From Pseudomonas sp. MWU13-2105 (GTDB lineage: Bacteria > Pseudomonadota > Gammaproteobacteria > Pseudomonadales > Pseudomonadaceae): DNA of 64,000 nt. How positions within the stretch are numbered: position 1 is the first letter of the stretch; each line of letters opens with the position of its first letter. A program made the translations under genes and the position numbers. The notes below the pieces were generated by a model. It was not told the origin of the DNA, did no database searches, and saw nothing but the letters and a program-made list of their open reading frames with translations. The DNA is taken from NCBI RefSeq assembly GCF_023242315.1, contig NZ_JALLIY010000019.1, forward strand, positions 1 to 64,000, written 5' to 3'. Shown one piece after another: positions 43,080 through 51,217 of this stretch.

Positions 43080-43886
43080 TTGAACGGTATCACGCTCGAG
43101 GATCGCGAATTCACCCAGTTCCAGGCCTGGCTCTACGGCGCGGCGGGCATCAGCCTGTCACCCGCGAAAAAGGCCCTGGTCGCCGGGCGTCTGTTCAAGC
43201 GCCTCAAGCACCACGAACTGGAGAGCTATGGCGCCTATTTCAAACTGATCATGGGCAAGGAGAACAAGGATGAGCTGCAGGTGGCCCTCGACCTGTTGAC
43301 CACCAATGAGACGTACTTCTTTCGCGAACCCAAGCACTTCGACTTTCTGCGTCAACAGGTGTTGCCCCGCGCCACGCCGGGAAAGACCTTCCGGGTCTGG
43401 AGCGCGGCCAGTTCGTCGGGCGAAGAACCCTACAGCCTGGCCATGACCCTGGCCGAGGGCCTGGGCAGTACGCCCTGGGAAGTGATCGGCTCGGATATCA
43501 GCACCCAGGTACTGGCCAAGGCCCGTAGCGGGCACTATCCGATGGAACGGGCGAGCAACCTGCCGTCAGCGTTTTTGAGCCGCTATTGCCTCAAGGGCAT
43601 CGGCCAGCAGGCCGGCACTTTCCTGATCGACAAGGCCTTGCGCCAGCGTGTCAGTTTCATACAGGTCAACCTGAACGACAACCTGCCACCACTGGGGGAG
43701 TTCGAGATCATTTTCCTGCGCAACGTGATGATCTACTTCGATCAGGAGACCAAACGCAAAGTGGTCAACCGCCTCTTGCCGTTTCTCCGGCATGGCGGTT
43801 ATTTCATCATCAGCCACTCGGAAAGCCTGCACGGCGTCAGCGACGCGTTCAAGCTGGTGGCCCCTTCCATCTATCAAAAGCCATGA
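43080..43886 (+). CDS. cheR: CheR, MCP glutamate methyltransferase (268 aa)
   Basis: CheR methylates receptor glutamates with S-adenosylmethionine for adaptation. The N-terminal helical domain is followed by the TNETYFFREP motif, the SAM loop WSAASSSGEEPYSLAM and LRNVMIYF. The start is TTG 43080, directly supported by AAGGAGG 6-7 bases upstream, with no ATG nearby. Its TGA overlaps the cheD ATG. Confidence 0.95.
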   Translation: MNGITLEDREFTQFQAWLYGAAGISLSPAKKALVAGRLFKRLKHHELESYGAYFKLIMGKENKDELQVALDLLTTNETYFFREPKHFDFLRQQVLPRATPGKTFRVWSAASSSGEEPYSLAMTLAEGLGSTPWEVIGSDISTQVLAKARSGHYPMERASNLPSAFLSRYCLKGIGQQAGTFLIDKALRQRVSFIQVNLNDNLPPLGEFEIIFLRNVMIYFDQETKRKVVNRLLPFLRHGGYFIISHSESLHGVSDAFKLVAPSIYQKP

Positions 43887-44419
43887 AGGCCGCCATTGCC
43901 ATGGACGTCGAGGAAATCTACCTGGCGCCCGGGAGCCTGTGCTTTCGCAACAGTCCCGCGCGTATCCATACCCTGTTGGGGTCGTGTGTTTCGATGATTG
44001 TCTGGCATCCGCTGCGCAAGCTGGGGGGGATATCCCATTGCCTGCTGCCGAGCCGTCGACAGCGCGGCGTGACCCTGGACGGCAGCTATGTCGATGAAGC
44101 CTTCGAGTGGCTGATACAGAACATTCATGGCTATCAGAGCGAGGCCAGCGAGTATCAACTGAAGTTGTTCGGCGGTGGGGAGATGTTTCCCGAACAGTCG
44201 CGCGATTACGCCGCCGCTGATATTGCCAGCCTGAACCGCGCGGCCGTCACGGCGATCGCGGCGCGTCTGCAATTGGCGCCATGTGCCATGGACCTGGGGG
44301 GAACCGGGCATCGCAGCCTGATCTTCGACACCCGCACCGGTGATGTCTGGGTCCGGCATCTCTCTTTGCAAACGCTGGAAGGCAGTCATGAAAAAAATAA
44401 GCGTTCTGCTGGTCGATGA
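43883..44419 (+). CDS. cheD: CheD, receptor glutamine deamidase (178 aa)
   Basis: CheD deamidates specific receptor glutamines. The catalytic cysteine is in HTLLGSCVSMIVW and the histidine in GGISHCLLPS, both intact. The start ATG 43883 overlaps the cheR stop as ATGA. The last 32 bases overlap cheB, so cheR, cheD and cheB are tightly coupled. Presence of CheD with CheR/CheB indicates a full adaptation system. Confidence 0.94.
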   Translation: MKAAIAMDVEEIYLAPGSLCFRNSPARIHTLLGSCVSMIVWHPLRKLGGISHCLLPSRRQRGVTLDGSYVDEAFEWLIQNIHGYQSEASEYQLKLFGGGEMFPEQSRDYAAADIASLNRAAVTAIAARLQLAPCAMDLGGTGHRSLIFDTRTGDVWVRHLSLQTLEGSHEKNKRSAGR

Positions 44420-45455
44420 CTCCGCCGTGGTCCGGCAGGTACTGATGGCGATTCTCGACCAGGCACCGGATATCGAGGTGACGGTCGCCGCCGACCCGAT
44501 CTTCGCCATGGACAAAATGGCCAGGGCCTGGCCGGACGTGATTGTGCTGGACGTGGAAATGCCGCGCATGGACGGCATCACCTTCCTGAAAAAAATCATG
44601 GCCGAGCGCCCGACCCCGGTGGTCATCTGCTCCTCGCTGACCGAACGCGGCGCTGAGACCACCTTGCAGGCGCTCGCGGCCGGGGCGGTGGATATCATCA
44701 CCAAGCCCCAGGGCGGTGTGAAGCACTTCCTGCTCGAGTCCGCCGCTCATCTGCTCGGTGCCGTGCGCGGCGCGGCCGGTGCCAATCTGAAGAACCTCAC
44801 CCAGCGCGCCGCCGCGCCGCGTCTTGAGGTCGCCAGCAAGCTGAGCGCCGATGCGATGTTGTCGGCGGCCGGTAGCCACGCAATGGCCCAGACCACCGAG
44901 CGCATCGTTGCCATCGGCACCTCCACGGGCGGGACCCAGGCGCTGGAGGCGCTGCTTACCGTGTTGCCGAGAGTCTGTCCGGGGATCGTCATCGTCCAGC
45001 ATATGCCGGAGAAATTCACCGCCTCCTTTGCCCAGCGCCTCAACGGGCTGTCGCAGATTGAGGTCCGTGAGGCACAAAACAATGATCGGGTACTACCGGG
45101 CCTGGCGCTGATTGCCCCAGGCGGCAAGCACATGATGCTGGTGCGTAACGGCGCCTACTACCATGTGCAGGTGGCGGACGGCCCGCTGGTCAATCGCCAT
45201 CGTCCATCGGTGGATGTGCTCTTTCGCTCGGTGGCCAAGTTCGCCGGAAAGAACGCCACCGGCATCATCATGACCGGCATGGGCGACGATGGTGCCCGTG
45301 GCCTCAAGGAAATGGCCGACGCGGGCGCCGCGACCGTGGCCCAGGACGAGGCCAGTTGCGTGGTGTTCGGCATGCCCAAGGAAGCGATAAAACTGGGCGC
45401 GGCCAAACGTGTCCTGGCCCTGCAGGACATACATTTGGCGGTACTGGGTAAGTAG
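44388..45455 (+). CDS. cheB: CheB, receptor methylesterase/response regulator (355 aa)
   Basis: The receiver domain with phosphoacceptor D55 (VLDVEMPRMDG) is joined by a linker to the methylesterase domain, whose catalytic triad lies in GTSTGG (Ser179), VQHMP (His205) and MGDDGA. The start is ATG 44388 (MKKISVLLVDDSAVV), inside the end of cheD; earlier in-frame starts would overlap cheD more. It is the last gene of the operon. Confidence 0.95.
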   Translation: MKKISVLLVDDSAVVRQVLMAILDQAPDIEVTVAADPIFAMDKMARAWPDVIVLDVEMPRMDGITFLKKIMAERPTPVVICSSLTERGAETTLQALAAGAVDIITKPQGGVKHFLLESAAHLLGAVRGAAGANLKNLTQRAAAPRLEVASKLSADAMLSAAGSHAMAQTTERIVAIGTSTGGTQALEALLTVLPRVCPGIVIVQHMPEKFTASFAQRLNGLSQIEVREAQNNDRVLPGLALIAPGGKHMMLVRNGAYYHVQVADGPLVNRHRPSVDVLFRSVAKFAGKNATGIIMTGMGDDGARGLKEMADAGAATVAQDEASCVVFGMPKEAIKLGAAKRVLALQDIHLAVLGK

Positions 45456-45644
45456 CGCGCGTTCGCCCCGGCTTCAGGTCTATTGCTGCGAATATTTCCC
45501 AGTCAGCACATTTGCCTCGCCGAAATCTCAATCATTGCGCCAAGTCAGGAGGGGTTCAGGCCTCGGCTGTATGATGTCCAGAAATATGCGGTAATAAAAA
45601 ATCCGATCAGTGCCTTCCGGCAAGCCGTCCTCCAGGATAAGACC

Positions 45645-46700
45645 ATGTCCGACCCGCAACCCTTGACCCCCCTGGAACCGGAAAGCTCTTCCGCGACACT
45701 GGGCCAACAAGCCCGTTCGATGGGCTTGCGGGCCAATCGTTTCGTGGCCCTCACGGGGCTGCAAGGCAAAGGTCTGGCACTGCTGGCCGGGTTGCTGGCG
45801 TTTGTCTGGATCGTCGGCGGCATCTACAAGGTCCAGCCCGACGAACAAGGCATTGTCCTGCGCTTCGGCAAATGGGTCGACACCACCGAGGCCGGCCTGC
45901 ACTACCATCTGCCCTTCCCCATCGAAACGGTGCTGCTGCCCAAGGTCACCACGGTCAACCAGTTGCAACTGGGGCACGGTCCCGCGCTCGGCCTGAACGA
46001 CAGCAGCCTGTCCCGCGACAAGCAGATGCTTACCGGTGACGAGAATATCGTCGAGGCCGATTGCGCGGTGTTCTGGCGGATCAAGGACGCCGGGCAGTTT
46101 CTGTTCAGCATGGACAAGCCCGAATTCGCCATCAAGCTGGCCGCCGAAAGTGCCCTGCGTGAAGTGATCGGACGCACGCCGATCCAGGCCGCCCTGTCGG
46201 ACAAGCGCCAGGAGATCGCCGAGGAAACCAAGACCTTGTTGCAAGGCCTGCTCGACGATGAAAAGGCCGGTGTATTGATCACCCAGATCCAGTTGCAGCG
46301 TGTCGATCCGCCACCGGCGGTGATCGATGCCTTCAACGATGTGCAGCGGGCCCGGGCCGACCAGGAGCGCGCGCGCAACGAGGCCGAGTCCTACGCCAAC
46401 GACATTCTTCCGCGGGCCCGGGGCGAAGCGTCGCATATCAACCAGGAAGCCGAGGCCTACAAGGCCCAGGCGGTCAATCTGGCCGAAGGTGATGCGAAAA
46501 GTTTCCTGGCGGTGTACGAAAGTTATGCACAGGCCAAGGACGTGACCAGCTGGCGCCTGTACATGGAAAGCACTGATGAAGTGCTGAAAAGGGCCTCCAA
46601 GGTGATCATCGATACCTCCGGCAAAGGCGTTTCGGGCGTGGTGCCCTATATGCCGCTGTCAGAACAGGACAAGCGCCCGGCCAAGGAGCAGACCCGATGA
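45645..46700 (+). CDS. HflK-like SPFH/band-7 membrane protein (351 aa)
   Basis: A cytoplasmic N-terminus with a transmembrane helix (residues about 48-67) precedes a band-7/SPFH domain (VQPDEQGIVLRFGKW) and a helical C-terminal part. HflK and HflC assemble in the membrane around FtsH and modulate its proteolysis. The start ATG 45645 follows AGGATAA; the frame is open upstream but without a good site. With the next gene it forms an HflK/HflC pair apart from the housekeeping hfq-hflX-hflK-hflC locus, so it is probably a paralogue. The 189-bp gap after cheB probably holds its promoter. Confidence 0.85.
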   Translation: MSDPQPLTPLEPESSSATLGQQARSMGLRANRFVALTGLQGKGLALLAGLLAFVWIVGGIYKVQPDEQGIVLRFGKWVDTTEAGLHYHLPFPIETVLLPKVTTVNQLQLGHGPALGLNDSSLSRDKQMLTGDENIVEADCAVFWRIKDAGQFLFSMDKPEFAIKLAAESALREVIGRTPIQAALSDKRQEIAEETKTLLQGLLDDEKAGVLITQIQLQRVDPPPAVIDAFNDVQRARADQERARNEAESYANDILPRARGEASHINQEAEAYKAQAVNLAEGDAKSFLAVYESYAQAKDVTSWRLYMESTDEVLKRASKVIIDTSGKGVSGVVPYMPLSEQDKRPAKEQTR

Positions 46701-47578
46701 AACCACCGATTCGTGTAGCCCTGGTGATCCTGGTGCTGGTTGCCCTGTGGACCCTCGGTGCCTCGCTGTATACCGTCGATGAAGCGCAGCAGGCCCTGGT
46801 GGTCCGGCTCGGCGCGCCGACCGCGCCGGTGCGTACGCCGGGACTGAAACTCAAGGTGCCGCTGATCGACACCGTCATCTATTACGACACCCGCATCCTG
46901 ACCCTGGCACCGCCTTCCGAGCAGGTGATCCTCGGCGACCAGAAGCGCCTGGAAGTGGAAACCTATGCGCGATATCGCATCGTCGATCCGTTGCGTTTCT
47001 ATCAGGCCCTGCGCACGGTGGACCAGGCCAATGCGCAACTGGCCCAGTTGGTCAGCTCATCGCTGCGCCGCGAACTGGGGCAGGTCATGCTCAAGTCACT
47101 GTTGTCCGCCGAGCGGCCGAAGATCGTCGAGCATATCCAGAACGAGGTGGTGGAGAAGGCCAGGCCCCTGGGCATTGAGGTCACCGAGGTGCGTTTCCAT
47201 CGTGCCGACCTGCCGTTCGAAACCAGCCAGGCCATCTATGACCGGATGAAGTCCGAGCGCCAGCGCGAGGCCAAGGAGCTGCGTGCCCAGGGCTTCGAGT
47301 GGGCGCAACAGATCCAGGCCAACGCCGAGCGCGAACGGGCGGTGCTGATCTCCGAAGCGCAACGGCAAAGCCGCATCACCCGTGGCGAAGCCGATGCCCT
47401 GGCCAACCGGATTTCTTCCCAGGCATTCGACAAGGACCCCGAGTTCTACAAGCTTTACCGCAGCTTGCAGACCTATCGGCAGTCCTTGTCCGAGTCCGCG
47501 CCGACCCTGGTGCTGTCACCGGATACGGCGTTCCTCAAGGATTTCAAAAGTGGCCCGCAGGTGAATGGCCGACCCTGA
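46697..47578 (+). CDS. HflC-like SPFH/band-7 membrane protein (293 aa)
   Basis: An N-terminal membrane helix (residues about 6-24) is followed by the SPFH domain (VDEAQQALVVRLGAP) and a long helical region rich in Glu, Arg and Ala (about 180-250) typical of HflC. It overlaps the HflK-like gene by ATGA, so the two are made together and probably form one complex. Confidence 0.87.
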   Translation: MKPPIRVALVILVLVALWTLGASLYTVDEAQQALVVRLGAPTAPVRTPGLKLKVPLIDTVIYYDTRILTLAPPSEQVILGDQKRLEVETYARYRIVDPLRFYQALRTVDQANAQLAQLVSSSLRRELGQVMLKSLLSAERPKIVEHIQNEVVEKARPLGIEVTEVRFHRADLPFETSQAIYDRMKSERQREAKELRAQGFEWAQQIQANAERERAVLISEAQRQSRITRGEADALANRISSQAFDKDPEFYKLYRSLQTYRQSLSESAPTLVLSPDTAFLKDFKSGPQVNGRP

Positions 47579-47641
47579 CGCCCAGCCGGGTCACTGAACG
47601 GGATTTTCGCCATCTACGCACGCCATGAGTCGGGAACAGAC

Positions 47642-48883
47642 ATGATGCCAAGCGTTTCAATCCGCTCGAGCCGACTGCGCTTGATGGCTGCCGCCGTCGG
47701 CCCGGGGCTGGTGGTGATGCTGGCGGATACCGAGGCCGGCAGCGTGATCACCGCCGCGCAGAGTGGCGCGCAATGGGGCTATCGGCTGCTATTGCTGCAG
47801 TTCCTCATCATTCCCCTGCTGTATACCGCGCAAGAGCTCTCGATCCGCCTGGGGCTTGGCACGGGCAAGGGCTTTGGTGAACTGGTGCGCCAGCGGTTCG
47901 GGCGCGGTATTGCGTTGTTGTCCCTGGCGACGTTGGTGCTCAGTTGCTTTGGCGCCCTGGTGACCGAGTTGAGCGGGTTGGCCGGGGTCGGCGAATTGTT
48001 CGGCGTACCGTTGTGGGAGACCATCGGCGTGCTGCTGGTGCTGATTTTCGCGATGGTCTGCACCGGTTCCTACAAGGGTGTCGAACGTATTGCGATCTGC
48101 CTTGGCCTGTTCGGCCTGGCTTTTATCGCCGTGGCCTGGAATGCTCACCCCGATTCCCGGCAGATTGCGGCGCAGTGGTACCAGATGCCGCTCCACGACC
48201 ACGCCTATCTCTACCTGGTAGCTGCCAACCTGGGCACCAGCGTCATGCCGTGGACGGTGTTCTACCAACAGTCGGCGTTGATCGACAAAGGCCTGGGCGT
48301 CCGGCACCTGAAAGCGGCACGCGTCGAAACCTTCCTCGGTGCGACTCTCTGCCAGATTCTCACGGCGGCCGTGGTGGTTGCCGCGGCAGCGTGTTTCAAC
48401 CGCTCCGACGCTTCCTTCATCTTGACCAGCGTGCCGCAACTGGCCGATGCCTTTACCGCTTCCCTGGGCCAGACGGTCGGGCGCGGGGTCTTTGCGATGG
48501 GGTTGGCCGGGGGCGCGCTGGTGGCCATCATCGTGGTCTGCCTGACCGTGGCCTGGGGTGTCGGCGAGGCCACCGGCCGCCGGCATTCGCTGGAGCAGCG
48601 CCCCGCCGACGCCCCCGGGTTCTACGCGGCATTCGGCGCGATGCTGCTGGGGGCTGGGGTGTTGGTGGGTTCCGGGGTCAATCTGGTCGAACTGTCGATT
48701 TTCACCGGAGTGGTCAATGCGCTGTTGCTGCCGGCCGTGCTGGGACTCCTCTATTGGTTGGCCCGTACGCAGTTGACCGGGACCTTCAGGTTGCGGGGCG
48801 GGTATGCGCGGGTGGTGGGCCTGGTGTTCGGGGTTGCCTCCCTGACCGGGCTGTTCTGTGGTGTGGGAGGATTGTTGAATTGA
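47642..48883 (+). CDS. NRAMP-family-like metal transporter (413 aa)
   Basis: About eleven hydrophobic helices are visible. Helix 1 reads GPGLVVMLADTEAGSVITAAQSG and helix 6 GTSVMPWTVFYQQSA. These are the positions where classical NRAMP proteins have DPGN and MPH around the metal. Here the helix-1 motif is D-T-E-A and the Met-Pro of helix 6 is kept, so metal or ion selectivity may differ from Mn/Fe transporters. ATG 47642 (or 47645) follows a GGGA site. A TerC-family gene follows, fitting a metal-handling pair. Confidence 0.8.
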   Translation: MMPSVSIRSSRLRLMAAAVGPGLVVMLADTEAGSVITAAQSGAQWGYRLLLLQFLIIPLLYTAQELSIRLGLGTGKGFGELVRQRFGRGIALLSLATLVLSCFGALVTELSGLAGVGELFGVPLWETIGVLLVLIFAMVCTGSYKGVERIAICLGLFGLAFIAVAWNAHPDSRQIAAQWYQMPLHDHAYLYLVAANLGTSVMPWTVFYQQSALIDKGLGVRHLKAARVETFLGATLCQILTAAVVVAAAACFNRSDASFILTSVPQLADAFTASLGQTVGRGVFAMGLAGGALVAIIVVCLTVAWGVGEATGRRHSLEQRPADAPGFYAAFGAMLLGAGVLVGSGVNLVELSIFTGVVNALLLPAVLGLLYWLARTQLTGTFRLRGGYARVVGLVFGVASLTGLFCGVGGLLN

Positions 48884-48908
48884 TGACGATGGTTGCGGGA
48901 GCGGCAAG

Positions 48909-50180
48909 ATGATCGGCTTGGATACCGGGATGCAGGGCATCAACCTGACGTTGCAGGTATTTCTGCTCGACCTGCTGCTGAGCGGCGACAACGCCGTGGT
49001 CATCGCCCTGGCCTGCCGTCACCTGCCGGCCCGGCAGATGCGCCAGGCGCTGTTCGCCGGGATGGGCGTGGCGGTGGTGTTGCGGATCCTGTTCACCACG
49101 GTGATCAGCCTGTTGCTCAAGGTGCCCTGCCTGAAACTGTTGGGCATGGTCGCGCTGGTGGTGATCGCGATCAAGTTGCTGGTGGCGGATGAAGACGCCG
49201 AACACTTGCCGCAACATTCGGGGTCGACGCTCTGGTCGGTGATCGGACTGATCGTCTTCGCCGACCTGACCATGAGCCTGGACAATGTGGTGGCCCTGGC
49301 CGCTGTGGCCCAGGACAACCTGGGGATTCTGGTGCTGGGGCTGCTGCTGAGCATCCCGATGCTGATGTACGGCAGTTTGTTTGTGACTGGGTTGTTCAAG
49401 CGTTATCCCTGGTTGATCCCGGCGGGCGGTGCCTTGTTGGGTTGGGTCGCCGGGGATATCGGCATGTCCGACCCGCTGATTGCCGATTGGGTGGCGACCC
49501 AGGCACCGGGCCTGGGGCTGGCGATGCCCCTGGCCTGTGCGATTTTCGTACTGGTGGAAAGCCGGATCATCCAGCGTAACCTGCGTTTGCTGCCCAGGCC
49601 CGAGCCGGTTTTGCGCCCTGCCCACATGGAGGCGCCGGTGCTCGCCGACCCGCTGCCGACCCGCGTGGTTCGGGTGGTCGCGGTAGCGGAGGATATCCCT
49701 GAGGTTCACGAGCCTGTATCCGCCGAGCTACTGTCTCCCGAGACGGTCTTGCCGCCTGTGGATAACTCCCCTGTCGAGCCTTTGCCAGACGAATCGAAGC
49801 GCAAGCGTCGATGGTACTGGGCCGGGTCGTTGGCAGCGGTACCGGTGCTGGCGTATATCGGTTATTCGGTGATCTATGTCGGCATCATCAACAGCGGCTA
49901 CATGCCGACGCCCAGGTTGTTGAGCAGTTACGAGTGCCCCGGCTTCAATGGGCCGTTCATCTTTTTCTACCAGCATGGCAAGGACACCGTGCGTATTCGC
50001 AGCAGTGCCGGTTCGCTCGACGGCGCCCTGCTCAAGGGCCGGCTGGAATGGATCAATGCGACCCGGGCATCGTCGATGCTCGGCTTTACACCGCCCCAGG
50101 AAATAACCAATGACGACGCCACCTCCATCCGTATCAATGGAGGCAGCTTTTCGCAAATGGAGTGTTACAAGAAAAGCTGA
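48909..50180 (+). CDS. TerC/YjbE-family membrane protein with extra periplasmic C-terminal domain (423 aa)
   Basis: The N-terminal ~225 residues are a TerC-type integral membrane domain with the paired acidic motifs LLLSGDNAVVIAL and MSLDNVVALA, found in proteins linked to Mn2+ export. A proline-rich acidic linker (about 240-290) leads to another membrane helix (WYWAGSLAAVPVLAYIGYSV). A C-terminal domain of about 85 residues begins SYECPGFNG and ends MECYKKS, with a possible disulfide and weak resemblance to MliC-type lysozyme inhibitors. Start ATG 48909 follows GGGAGCGG. Confidence 0.82.
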   Translation: MIGLDTGMQGINLTLQVFLLDLLLSGDNAVVIALACRHLPARQMRQALFAGMGVAVVLRILFTTVISLLLKVPCLKLLGMVALVVIAIKLLVADEDAEHLPQHSGSTLWSVIGLIVFADLTMSLDNVVALAAVAQDNLGILVLGLLLSIPMLMYGSLFVTGLFKRYPWLIPAGGALLGWVAGDIGMSDPLIADWVATQAPGLGLAMPLACAIFVLVESRIIQRNLRLLPRPEPVLRPAHMEAPVLADPLPTRVVRVVAVAEDIPEVHEPVSAELLSPETVLPPVDNSPVEPLPDESKRKRRWYWAGSLAAVPVLAYIGYSVIYVGIINSGYMPTPRLLSSYECPGFNGPFIFFYQHGKDTVRIRSSAGSLDGALLKGRLEWINATRASSMLGFTPPQEITNDDATSIRINGGSFSQMECYKKS

Positions 50181-50192
50181 GGGTCGATAGTT

Positions 50193-51080
50193 TCACGGTG
50201 CCAGCAACACACCCTGTTCACTCGCACACAATGCCAGCAGAAAATCCCATACCACCCGTAAGCGCACTGACTTGTGCAGCTCCCGTCGGGTGCTGATCCA
50301 GTAGCTGCGTTGGATGGTTTCCTCCGGTAATACTCGTACCAACTGTGGATCATCCTTGGCCATGTAGTTGGGCAACACCGCAATCCCCAGCCCGGCCCGC
50401 GCCGCCTGTTGCTGGGCAATCACGCTGGTGCTGCGGAAAATCACATTCGGCGTGCGGCAGAAGTTGTTGAGGAACAGCAGCTCCTCGCTGAACAGCAGGT
50501 CGTCGACGTAGCCGATCCAATTGTGTTGCGACAAGTCGTCGCGATGCTGCAAGGCCGGCGCCCGGGCGAGGTAGTCCGGGCTGGCATACAGCGCCAGGCG
50601 GTAGTCGGTCAGCTTGCGAGTGATCAACAGGTCGGCATTCGGCCGGTCGAGGTGGATACTGATTTCCGCCTCGCGGTTGAGGATGCTGACGAAACGCGGT
50701 ACCGCCACCAGTTCCACTTCCAGCCCCGGGTAACGTTCGTAGAGGCTGCCCATGCGGGTGGTGAGGAACATGATGCCGATCCCTTCGGTCACCCCCAGGC
50801 GGATCTTGCCCAGGGGCGCGATGGCCTGGGTGATTTCTTCCTGGGCCAGCAAGGCGACGTTTTCCATGGCCTCGGCATGCTTGAGCAGGGCCTGGCCCGA
50901 GGGCGTCAGCTCGTAGCCCTGGGCATGCTGGACAAACAGCGCGGTGCCCAGGCTCTGCTCGATGGTCTCGATATGCCGGGCCACGGTGCTGTGGGTGGTG
51001 TTCAGGCGCTTGGCCGCGGTCAGCAGGCGTCCGCTGCGCTGCAGCTCAAGAAAAAAACGCAGGTCGTTCCAGTCGAACAT
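50193..51080 (-). CDS. LysR-family transcriptional regulator (295 aa)
   Basis: An N-terminal winged helix-turn-helix (LLTAAKRLNTTHSTVARHIETIEQ, residues about 19-42) precedes a periplasmic-binding-protein-like effector domain. The start is ATG 51080 (MFDWNDLRFFLEL); the frame extends 39 codons upstream without family-like sequence. It is divergent from the GMC oxidoreductase gene, whose expression it probably controls from the 137-bp gap. Confidence 0.92.
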   Translation of the reverse strand: MFDWNDLRFFLELQRSGRLLTAAKRLNTTHSTVARHIETIEQSLGTALFVQHAQGYELTPSGQALLKHAEAMENVALLAQEEITQAIAPLGKIRLGVTEGIGIMFLTTRMGSLYERYPGLEVELVAVPRFVSILNREAEISIHLDRPNADLLITRKLTDYRLALYASPDYLARAPALQHRDDLSQHNWIGYVDDLLFSEELLFLNNFCRTPNVIFRSTSVIAQQQAARAGLGIAVLPNYMAKDDPQLVRVLPEETIQRSYWISTRRELHKSVRLRVVWDFLLALCASEQGVLLAP

Positions 51081-51187
51081 GGGGCTTCCTTGTGCATCAC
51101 GGGGTTCACGGCCTTGCTTGAAAACGCACAGCTCTTGCGCAAAAACGAAGGTTTTCATCTCGAAACTAATCAATAACATGAAGGGAG

Positions 51188-51204
51188 ACAAGAACAATAA
51201 AAAC
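51188..51204 (+). promoter_or_regulatory. A-rich Hfq/Crc-type motif before the GMC oxidoreductase start
   Basis: ACAAGAACAATAAAAAC lies just ahead of the ribosome-binding site (GAGG, 51208-51211) of the gene starting at 51218. AAnAAnAA-type CA motifs at this place are the known targets of Hfq/Crc catabolite repression in Pseudomonas. Confidence 0.5.
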
Positions 51205-51217
51205 GGCGAGGTTGCCT

